A stretch of DNA of 64,000 bases from the NCBI GenBank assembly GCA_949361645.1, contig OX442415.1, positions 9,083,254-9,147,253 on the forward strand, written 5' to 3'. The position numbers and the translations under genes were made by a program. Positions within the stretch are counted from its first letter, which is position 1, and every line of letters begins with the position of its first letter. Below the pieces are notes generated by a model. That model did no database searches. It was not told the DNA's origin and saw only the letters and a program-made list of their open reading frames with translations. Below, piece after piece: positions 47,201-59,200 of this stretch. Source of the DNA: Spongilla lacustris. Its lineage: Eukaryota; Porifera; Demospongiae; Spongillida; Spongillidae.

Positions 47201-50200
47201 TGTTAAAAATACAAACCGGTCGGTTGAGGTTGTTCAAAATTTCTAACAACCGGTTGAAGCGGTTATTTAGCTGAAATATAACCAGTTGAGGCGGTTATTT
47301 GATTCTCGCAATCGGTTAACCGCCGGTTAACCTGTTAACCGGAGCTCCGGAACAACCGGTTTCAAGCCTTACTGCCATGCTGGATGACAATGGACGTGAC
47401 TGCATGATAACATAATTCACTCAACACCCTTAGCTTCCAGCTCGCAGGTGCCTAGACCTTTATGCGGGGCTTGCCTCCCTCCACAGTGCCATGGGTGTCC
47501 AGCCCTCCACAGGCACACATGTAGATGCATGTGCAAGATTATGTAAATATCTGGCGGTGATCTCTTTCCATCTAGCTCCTCTGGCCCCACCTGCTGCTGA
47601 TGTCCCACAGGGAGTGAGGCAATATGCAGAGTACTTGAGGAGTGTGTATAACAGAAAGCCTTGTGGAGACCAGTGGTCACCTGTGGTCTCCAAATGTTAC
47701 ATCAAACTGTTAACAGTTGAGAATATTGAAGACTTCCCTCAGGAAGCAGAGGAGATTTGCACATGGGCAATGATACACTCCAAGATAGAAGTAGTTAAAT
47801 TGTTCAGGAGGTCCATAGAGATTGGTCAGGTAGGTCTGTTCCATGAACTCTGTATTGGACCCAGGCTGAAGGGGTCATGTACCTGTTTTGATTTCCAGGT
47901 TGGCATGTTAGCAAATGGTGAGAGGGCTAGCTGCATCATAGTGGAAGGGATTCCTGGTATAGGAAAATCAACATTTAGCTGGTACCTTGGGATCTGCTGG
48001 GCCAAAAAGGAGATCCTTCATGGCTACCATCTTGTTGTCCTCCTACGCTTGAAGGATGAGAGGGTGCAGCGAGCCAAGTGTGTGTCTGATCTCTTCTACC
48101 ATCATGACCAAACAACTCAGCAGTCTGTTGTCCAGTGGATTACCTCACTTGAAGGAGATGGTGTGATGATGGTTCTTGATGGCTATGATGAGCTGTTTTC
48201 CCATCTGCAGACAGCATCCATCTTTGCTGACATCATCAAAGGGGAGGTGCTTCCTAACATGACAGTGTTGGTGTCAACCCGATCTTCAGCTAACAAAAAC
48301 CTCCATCAGCTGTGTCACTCACAGAAATGTCAGTACATTGAAGTGATTGGTTTTGGTAAGGAAGAGATCCAGCAATATGTTGATGGTGCCCTTGAACACA
48401 ACAAGGAGTTAAGGGACCAGCTGACATCCTATCTTGAACATCATTCTCACATCCATGGCTTAATGTATGTTCCCATTAACTGTGCCATCGTTGCACAGGT
48501 ATTCAGAGACCAGATGAAGAACAAAAGCCAACCTCCTCAAACTCACACAGAAGTGTACCAATTGTTGGTCAAGACTGTACTGAAGCGTCATGAGGAGAAG
48601 TCGATGAAGCCTCCAGCTGCCAAGAGGCCCAGTAAGTCAGCTCACAGACAGAACAGCCTTCATTTTTTGGGCCTTGTATTTCAACATAGTTAATTGGTGC
48701 ACATCTGCATGTCGTGGTGGACATAACAATGTTCAATCTCACTGTTCACAGAGAAACCATCAAGCGGATTCCCTTGGCTAGGTAATGTGTCAGAGGAAAC
48801 TATTTCACAACTGCTGGTACTGGCCAAGCTAGCATATGATGGCACTAAAGAAGATCGACTGATATTCCATGAAATAGGTGGTGCATTGGAGACATTAGGT
48901 AAGGCTCCATAGGTGTGTTCTATTTATAAAATCAGTTGTCAGCAAACTATGTGTTCAGTAAATACCCATACGTATGTATACTGCATGGTAAATGTATGTG
49001 AGGTACATGTAGACTGTATGTAAATTTACTTCATGTACACAATATATGTTTTTATGTATTTATGCATGTATATACAATAATATATACATGTATTTAGTTC
49101 CATTGCTTTATACAGTGTATAGTACTGATTTACATTTGGATGTGGGAGGGTATGCATGCATATAATATACGTGAAAATAGAACTATACAGGTCTACTCCA
49201 AGAGGTCCCAGAACTGTACTTGGAGAGCTCTGGTTCATCTTCATATCACTTCATCCATAAAACTGTACAGGAATTTATGGCAGCCTTGTATGTATCATCA
49301 CTGCCTCCTGAAGAGAGAGACGAGTTTGTAATAACATTCCTTGACGGTGAGTACAATATAGCAATGGCTGTGAGGTTCCTAGCTGGTCTGACCAAGCTCC
49401 AACCACAAGATGAAGGTGAACAAAGCATCCTGCATGTAGCACTACAGGAGGTGGGTGGGAGAATGCTGGTTGAAAGCCTCCATTGGTTGTTTGAAGCACA
49501 TGATCCTGACCTCATACAGAGGTGTATGGCCCGTGACAGAGAGTGGAAGTTGGAATTGTCTAACAAGACAAATTTAGATATGTTTGACTGTTACGTTGTT
49601 GGGTACTGTATTGCCAACAGCAAGCAACCATGGAGCCTTGAGCTAGAGGCAGGCTGCTTCATGAATGCAGAGTGTATGAAGATGCTGACAGTGGTTGAGA
49701 AGGGAAGAGCCTTTGACTACATCCATAGTATTGACCTGCTTGGCAAAAATGAGTTCCAAGAGGAGCTGGTGGACCAAGGAGCTATTTTTCTAGGTTTGTT
49801 TTTTTTACATGGCAGGAGGCATTGATGATACCTACAGTGTACACGTACAAAACATGCAAAGGGCAGAGCAGGAGGAAAATAATAATATACACATGTAGCT
49901 ATCCTCCACTGAACTAGCAATTTTATGTAGCAATGGTCGTAAACTTGCTGGCTGCACCTGAGTGTGGGTGGGGAGAGTGTCCTAAAATTATGTTGCATGT
50001 GACATTTAAGCAAACAAGATGTTTTCCACATACATATCTAACTGTTCCATCCTTGCTATTTGGACCTCTTTTATATGCACTGCAAAAACAAAAGAGCGAC
50101 GTTCACTCTTTATCACTCGACAACCTGCGAGTGAAAACGAAAACGAGTGAATAGCACTTAATTTAAGATGTAGCGCTCGAACAAATTGCGAGTGAGGTTT

Positions 50201-53200
50201 AATTGAAGTGGTTTGCACTCGTACCGTAAATGTATATATACACGATGCACTATTATACGCCAGAGCTGAAAATTGAATTTTATTATTGGAGCGTATCATT
50301 TGAGCCTTGGGCCTTTTCTTCAAAACGGCGCGTACAATCGAGCTAATCTTCTCCATGTGAGTCAGAAAGGGGTTCTACTATCCCGATTGTGGTGTTTGAA
50401 CTCATTCCGCTCGATTTTCGTAATGCTTCGAACGTCGAGTTCATGTCGCTTCGAATTGGCAGTTCTGCTAAGGTAATCCGGACGACTATATTGTCACGGT
50501 CGGTCTTGCTGTGACTTGTTTTGTGTTCCTATATGCGTTAGACGTTTGCTATTAGCGGTTGACCAGTTTGGTAAGATGCGCATCAAATGGAAACGAAGAG
50601 AAAGCAGTAAGTTATATACGGTACAGTATCAAGTATTCCAAATCGTACGGTTGTTATTTTACCTACCATTGTAATCTAAAGGGTAAAGTGATAGTGAAGT
50701 AAGGAAGGTACCTGAGTATGGGTGTGGTGTGTGGAGGGAAGATGGGAGTGGTGTTGGTGTGAGCATGGTGTGGTGCAAGGGGTAACATGGTTGTGGCACA
50801 AGGGTTAACATGGTTCTGGCACAAGGGTTAACATGGTTCTGGCACAAGGGGAAAACAATGTTGTGATGCAAGGGGTAAACATGGTTGTGGCACAAGGGGT
50901 TAACATGGTTCTGGCGTAAGGGGAGAACATGGTTGTGATGCAAGGGGTAAACATGGTTCTGGCGCAAGGGAGGAACATGGGTGTGATGTGAGGGAAGATG
51001 GGTGTGGTGTGAGGAGGGAACATGGGTATGATGAAAGAAGGGAACACGGATGTGATGCAAGGGAACATACTATATGGTACAGTACTAGGCCCATCACAAT
51101 TGTTGTTGCAATAAACTTTCTCACTTCCGCAGCATCCTACGCAGAGGTACCTGCTTCCACATTGATGCACGGGACTTCGATTTCACAGCATTGCTGCTGA
51201 TAACTGGTCAGCACATAGATTTTTTTGCTCTGCAATACCTGACAGCATTTCATCGTTGATCAACGTTGAGCTTGAAGAAGTCAAGCACAGGACAGTGCAT
51301 GCAGGCCCTTGTGGTGCATCTGATTATATCAGTGCCAACTACATAGATGTGAGTACATGTTTGCCTTGTTCCCTTGGTGATGTCAGCAGTTCCCTTTTGT
51401 TCTTCACGGGTTCCAGCAGGGGTTCCAGCAGAAGCGCACTTACATAGCCACCCAGAGGCCCCTCCCATCCACCACCTATGAAGATGGTATGGGAACAGAA
51501 TTCCTGTTGTATCAGCATGCATGCTGACAAACCTTGTTGAAAAGACCAGAGTGAGTGCCCAATTTAAGCATAGCTGTGTTTAGTGTTCCCTTTGTACTCC
51601 CGGCCCTGTTCCCTTGTACCCCCGGCCCTTCTACCCTGGAGCAATGGTAAGTGTGTAACTGTTTAAAATTAATATTTCCTCTTATCTCCATGCCAGAATG
51701 AAAACAGACATAGCCTGGGTTATAGCGAACTACATAGATGTGAGTACATGTTTGCCTTGTTCCCTTGGTGATGTCAGCAGTTCCCTTTTGTTCTTCACGG
51801 GTTCCAGCAGGGGTTCCAGCAGAAGCGCACTTACATAGCCCACCCAGAGGCCCCTCCCATTCACCAATATGACTTCCTGAAGATGCTATGGGAGCAGAAC
51901 TCCTGTTGTATCAGCATGCATGCTGACAAACCTTGTTGAAAAGACCAGAGTGAGTGCCCAATTTAAGCATAGCTGTGTTTAGTGTTCTCTTTGTACTCCC
52001 AGTCCTGTTCCCTTGTACCCCCGGCCCTTCTACCCCGGAGCAATGGTAAGTGTGTAACTGTTTAAATTAATATTTCCTCTTATCTCCATGCCAGAATGAA
52101 AACAGACATAGCCTGGATTATAGCGTTGAACTGATGTCTTTATCATGAATATTTATGAACTGTTTATCACGTGCCAATAGCTTATAACGATTAACAGTGA
52201 AAAACACTCGTATAAACGATAGCACACCACTCGCTAAAAAAAACGAGTGACTTTCACCTATATTAGCACGTGATCTCACTCATGAACGGGCGTGACGATT
52301 GTAGGTGACTTACACTCGTATTTACGCGTGCATATCACCCGCGGAAATAGTAAGGTGGAGATCACTCGTTTTAACGAGTGCTAGGTTGGACGGAAGAATC
52401 ACTCGACGGGGCGAGTGAACGTCGCTCTTTTGTTTTTGCAGTGTGTAGCACACACATACCTATACCTCTTCAATCCAAATTGAAGTTGCCTTCTTGCGGG
52501 TCATATCGTCTAGTGTGGCCATAACCCCCATCTCAAGTAAAGATGAGCAGTTGTATAAGTCATTACACTTATATAAGATGGCAGCGATAATGATATATAA
52601 ATTATTATATTGCGATTAAAAATGTTATATCGCGATTCAAACGATTATCATGATTACTGAAGCAAGCTTTATATCACGATTAATGCTGAATGGATTCAAT
52701 ATATGCAACATCACACTTGCTTTCATTTCTTTCCTGTTTGCAGAGCTACATGTAGTTGAAAGAATGAGTTCACATCGAATCACATGCACCATGCTAATTC
52801 AATTTAAGCTTATCGAGTTTCTCGGAACAGCCGATACTTTCGTGTAAACCTTAAAATCCATTTGTCATGTCATTTCCAACACATCAAAGGGTAATGTTTA
52901 TGAAAGTTTTTCACAGCCTCCTTTGAATCAGGTAATCTATGCAATTCATTTGATCACCAGGAGCATAAGCTTCATGCTCAGGTACTTTAGTATTCATATA
53001 CGCTATAATTCATTAGCACATGTAGCACTTCAAACACACAACCCAAGATGAATTTAGAGCCTTCTTGTGCATTTTACAATATTGCCACGATGAACTTGAC
53101 TCTCAGCATGGTTCGACACACACTACATCCCTTTTGTTGGCACATAGTTGTTTCTTTTGACACCGCCATCACTTCTGATCATATTTATGCAAGTAAATTA

Positions 53201-56200
53201 GCTAAGAAGTAATAATTCCACCATCCAATACCACCCACACTGTCCTTGCAGCTTCATAGGGCTGAGACCTGTTTGCATGTTGATCTTCATGCACAATTGC
53301 CTTAGTCCCACCAGAGATCATATATAGATAATCTCTGGTTCCACACTATCTAATTCTGTATTTGTATCCCAATCAGTCGTGTACCCAGACTAATGCCAAT
53401 ATCATTGTATGCATGTTATCTTATTTCCCAATGTCTTGTATATTGTGTTGAAGTCATAAATATTTTATCGCACATTATAATGCAACTATAGCAATTACGG
53501 GCAAGTGCTTAATCACGGGAAGTGCATAGTTCACTTCACCTGACATGGGTATGGAGGGGTGGATAGGAATCAAGCACTGCAACATATTAACAGTGCAGGC
53601 TCAGTTGATAAATGTGTATGCTGCTATAGTTACCTTTATTACACAGTGCCAATGTTAAGAGAGAACAAGGTCCTCACATCACTTGGACTTGTGAACTGTG
53701 GACTAGGTACAGAGGAACTTTGTGAAGTGTGCAGTGCTGTAGGAATGAACACCACATTGACTTCACTTGATCTATCAGCAAACATGTTTGACAACAAAAG
53801 CATTGCCAGTCTAGGTACGTTAAAGACTAGTCACACTTTTGGGTTAGATAAACTCACAGTGTAGTAAATGGACATGGATACATGGATACATGTATACATT
53901 TTAGCACTTGCAGTGGATAGTAGAAACCACCATAAACTGCATCCAACTTTGCTCAAGATGTATTCATGTCTATTCCAGTATCACCGCCATTCAAAGTATA
54001 GAGTTTGAATTACATGGGTTACACTTTGTCCTCTTCCAGAACTTGCTTCAAAATATCTTAGTCCCTATATGTAGCCCTATATGAAACAAAAGCTTCTACT
54101 TTATATAGGTTACATTGCTGGAATCAATTTGCGGAGGTTGGACATAAGTCCTTTAACTGGGAGATGTATGTTTGTACTTGTTATGCAGTGGACCATATTC
54201 AATTTGCCCCTTGTGTCTTTTCAGCATGGAATAATTCCCTTTTACCCACTGCAAGGTACCTGCAATCAGCATTGAAGCTGTGATGTCGTGACAGTTCGAA
54301 TCACGATAACTTCAGAACGGTTAAGGGTATTGACTTAATTTCTATATTTTCAACACTTCATATTTACGGTAAATTACATTTTGGGGTCTGGCACTTACTC
54401 CGTGCCTGTATTGCAACGTTCTGATACCCCACTGGGTTTGAACCCGCCATAATTTTCGGTAGGAATATTCAAATCGCTTCAAATTCGGGTTGTAGGCAGT
54501 GAGGTCCTATACCTATCGGTCTGTTCTGTTTGTTAATTTATATGCCATCTCGCGCCAATGTTCTAATCCCGCCCTTCCCATACATTGAGTGGGACACAAT
54601 CTGCCCAAATCAATGGCACGAAAATGACATAAATGGATAGTTTACAAAAAGGATTTTATTTATATATGCGAAGCTCAATTTTTGGACCCAATTAGTTTAA
54701 TTTTAAAAGTCGTTATTATGATTGTAGTGATACTACATGTACATATATACACAATACATTAAATCATTAACTAGTTCAATTATAGTACATACACAATACA
54801 TAGGAATTTTCAAGGGATGTCCATGAGGCCAAGGGAGGGTGCACACATATATAATATATTGGATGGTATGTTTCATATATACCTCCTAATAAAATGCTAT
54901 ACCATACGCAGGAATAATAATAATAATATTTCTCGATGGATTGCACAGATAATGCACTGCAAGAGGCAAGTAATGGCATGTCGGATTATATAGTTCCTAT
55001 ATAAACGGATAGTTTACAAAAAGGACAGTTTTAGACAATGGGTGATGGGTATAGATACAACATACAACATGTTGAGGCAAGGAATTCCAAATTTTGATCA
55101 AAATTTCTTCTTCACTTGCATGCAGTGATGGATACTGTAATTGATGAGATGCATGTGAATGTTTATACCCGGTTTGTAACTGTGGTCACCATTATTACAC
55201 AGGGACAATGTTAAGAGAGAACAAGGTCCTCACAATACTTGGACTTCAGTTCTGTGAACTAGATCCAAAGGGCCTTTGTGAAGTGTTCAGTGCTGTTGAA
55301 ATGAATACCACATTGACTTCACTTGATCTATCAGAGAACACAATTGATGACCAAAGCATAACCAGTCTTGGTAAGTATGCACATGCAATTAGTGGTGACC
55401 ATACTACATATTCAAACATAAGCATGCAACAATGCAACACAACATAGTGGAGGGAACATTCAGGCCTATGGAGTACTTTCTAAATGGTGCACTATGTATG
55501 AAAAACAGTCCTACATAGCTGGGGTGGGAAAGGGTGGCCACACCTATTATGCACTTATCCACAGCATAGAATGAAATTGCACTGCGATACATTCCTATCC
55601 TACGTGCCCTTGCTTACACCCAGATTGTGTATATATGTATATGTCCCACATGCTGCCACCCAAGTACTTATATGTACATGTAGTATGTTGTACTCAATCA
55701 AGACATACATAGTCCTTATATAAGGAGGCAGAAGGGACATAATCTTTGTATGGAGCGACCACACGTGTATACAAGTGGCATAAGCATTATCACTTATTTT
55801 CAGAGGTGCCTGGTCATCTGAAAATATTTATAATGCTCACTGTATATGTACATTATTAAACAGAAGGGTTAATCGACCTCTTCATAAGAGCAAAGATATC
55901 CAGGAAGATGCAGACACAATGATTGTCTTGTCGTTTATTATATTGTAACCACATATCTGTCAATGAGATTACTAATTTACTGTTTACCAGCCCTGTGATT
56001 ATGTTTATTGATGTGGCATGCATATGTGCGAAGAAGACTACAAGAGTAACCTAGATCAACTCATCACAGCACATGTTATCCTGAAGCTGTTAGTGATTGC
56101 TAGGTAGAAGTCTACAGAGACATTGCAAAGTCCAGGGCATGGGGGAGCATTCTAAGCGGATTTCATTACTTTCGTTTCTTCTATCAAAACAGCGACATGT

Positions 56201-59200
56201 AGGCTATTGTTATATTTCCACAATCCTAATGACATCTGGGAACATAAATTGTAAATCCACCACATCTATGATGTACCACTCTTGATAGCATCTACAGCAC
56301 ACTAAACCCCCCCACACACACACACACACACACGCCATTTACCACTGATGTCAGGTTTATTATTATGCAAGAAATGTATAATAGCCTCACACACAAACAC
56401 ATACCCACATCAAAATCCTAATTAAATGCACTACAGTGTCACATCCATAGAATTCTGCTGCAAACACATGTACGTGTACAATATAGTATGAATTCACAAA
56501 AGAATCTATTTGTACTTGTTTTTTGTTACACAGTAAAGATGTTGAAAGAGAACAAGGTCCTCATGTCACTTGAACTTCGTGGGTGTGGACTAGATCCAAA
56601 AGACCTTTGTGAAGTGTTTAGTGCTGTTGGCACCACAATAACTTCACTTGATTTATCAGAGAACAAATTTGATGACCACAGCACAACAAGTCTTGGTAAG
56701 ATATTATTTAAATTCATTGATGTAGCCCCAGGGTAAATCATATGAATCCTGGAGGTTTCAGTGTCTAACAATTTAGACAATAGCAACACATGTATATCTA
56801 TAGCAACCAATACTATTACATTATATGTACATGTATTGACAACTCATGCATTCATTTGTAACAGCTGAAACATAATACTTGAACATAAATTGCTATGCAA
56901 ATGGATACATGTACATTGGGTGCATTTAGATGGAAACTGATGTTGGAGAAAGTATATGTAGTTCCCTATGCAATCCTAAATCAAACACTTATAGTGGACC
57001 TGGGGCCTAATGTTATAAATTATCACTGTGGCTACATGTGCATTTTGGTAAGCCATCATTGATGAAATTTAAATTAAACAGTGGGGGCTTTAATTGTTTG
57101 AGCAAATAGGTCCAATACCCTATGCCTGTGAATCTGAACTCTTAACAGTGAATATATTATACTACACTTTTTTAAGGACCAAATGAATTTTATTCATAAG
57201 TGCCAGAATAGGGGGGAAAGTATTCTAAGTGCCAGATGGAGGGAATGTAGCATGTTCAAGGTTTCTACCATGTTTAGATATATTCTAATTGATCAATCAG
57301 ATCAAATGCTGTACGTAGCTATTAAAGACTAGTATAGACTGAAACCTTTATTCTATACAGGAAAAGTGTTACAGCAAAGCAAGATGTTCACATCACTTAG
57401 ACTTGGGGAATGTGGACTAAGTCCAGAGGGCCTTTGTGCAGTGTGTAGTACTGCCGAAATGAACATGTCTACATTGACTTCTATTGATCTATCAAAGAAC
57501 AAGTTTGATAAACAAAGCATAACCAGTCTTGGTAAGTTTATCTAGCAGTTAGTCATATTGTGATACCGTACTGCTTATGGGGTCAGTAATTATTGTACTG
57601 CAGTGGTGTTACCACACCCTGTTCAAGAAGAAACCATATTACCACGGACTAGATGCTACGGCCCTGAGCTCCGTAAACCATCAGTAAACTAATGACGGAA
57701 CATTTGTCCATATTAATTTCAGTTGCATGCAACAAGTTGGCAGGAAGTCGGCCCGTGTATGCTGGCCTTTACAATAACACATATGAACTTATTTCAGTCA
57801 CTGACGAATGTATTTTTAAAAGCTGGTTTGAAGTTAGTTTAATATACAGGGAGGATGCTAAGGAAAAGCAAGGTTCTCAAATCACTTGGACTCATGGACT
57901 GTGGAATAGGTCCAGAGGGTCTTTCTGAAGTGTGCAGTGCTATTGGAATGAACGCCACATTGACTTCACTTGATCTGTCAAAAAACATGCTTTGTGACCC
58001 AAGTATAACCAGTGTTGGTAAGTTGTTAATGATTTATACATATCCAGTAAGGTAAGCTGCCATATTAGAAGGGGGTTTTAAATGGACTGTACAAGTCAAA
58101 CGCATCATCTGGAGGATGTTTTAACACCATCAAGTATCACTACTGATGGATGCGCATCATACCATCGTTTTAAAAGTTATGCAGCACCCTTTGTTGTGTA
58201 TATCCACTCGCACCTCTGAGGGGGGGGGGGAGGGGTTTGCGATGAGTGCCAAATTAGAACGGGGGGTGTGTGTTGTAGCTTTTAAAATCAAACAGACAAC
58301 CAGCAATGCCGCCAATGTATCTGGAAGTATCCGAAGTGAAGTTCTAAACACACAAAAAAATACTTTTGCGTTCTCTGTCTGCTACTATGTCACTTTCTGT
58401 TAGTTAGAGGGATAGTGATTTTTTTTTAACGCCATGCATTGCAAGAGCTAGCAAAAGCACTCCTTTTCCCCATCTTTCTATTTATAAGTCATGAGACATA
58501 GATTTTAAGCTTAAAACTTTGTTATACGTGGTTATGCAGATGAGCTACTTCAAGTAAAAGAGAGGCTTCATGACCTCCATTGAAAATTACCAGATGTGAG
58601 TACTAAATGTAATGAGCCATAGCTTGCCTGGTGGAAATTGACATCACTAAGCTACGGTTCTTACACAGATCTACAGAAATAGAATGCGCTTCAAACCCCT
58701 ACCTCTTCTACAGCCTCCCGGGAATCACTGGAATTCAGCAAAACAAAACTTGTTTACCTGTACTTGGTTAAATTATATTGTAGTAGTATGTGAAAACAAA
58801 TTAACTATTTAGGGGCGTAGTTCGCAGGACAATCAAATGTGGTTATATGCTGTAGTTATATTCGAACTCCTACCCCCCCCCCCCCCTCCCCCATTCCAAT
58901 ATGGCATTTTACCTTAGTGGTTGCCATACTATATTTGTACTTCATTGTATGTATGCAGATATGAGTACATCACATCACAATGTACATGTGCCTTGGCAAA
59001 AGACAGAAATCTTTCTATATACATCGTACTGTAGCTCTCTATGTTGGATATTTTACTCCACACACTCTACCCATCCCCATTATGACCCGTGACAACTGCA
59101 TGTAATGCTACATCCCTTTGGTGACTCATTTGTGATGAATGAACTCTATTGAAGTATGATTACATGTATCTTTGTTATACAGTGACAATGCTAAGAGAGA

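Larger units (their letters stand above)
50078..52443. mobile_element. Non-autonomous CACTA element carrying phosphatase exons (Pack-CACTA type)
   Basis: A perfect 31-base TIR starts CACTGCAAAAACAAAAGAG (50078-50108) and is inverted at 52413-52443. TG flanks both sides (50076-50077 and 52444-52445). Subterminal regions carry repeated CACTCG/CGAGTGA words (50110-50220 and 52200-52410). No transposase is present. The interior holds a minisatellite (50780-50990) and two copies of tyrosine phosphatase exons. The element lies in the NLR intron between the NACHT and LRR exons. Confidence 0.88.

Noticed and set aside
50659..51060. 133-residue frame with HHTHVPP/QNHVNPL repeats
   Set aside because: Translation of the 24-base minisatellite; no start context or partner exons.
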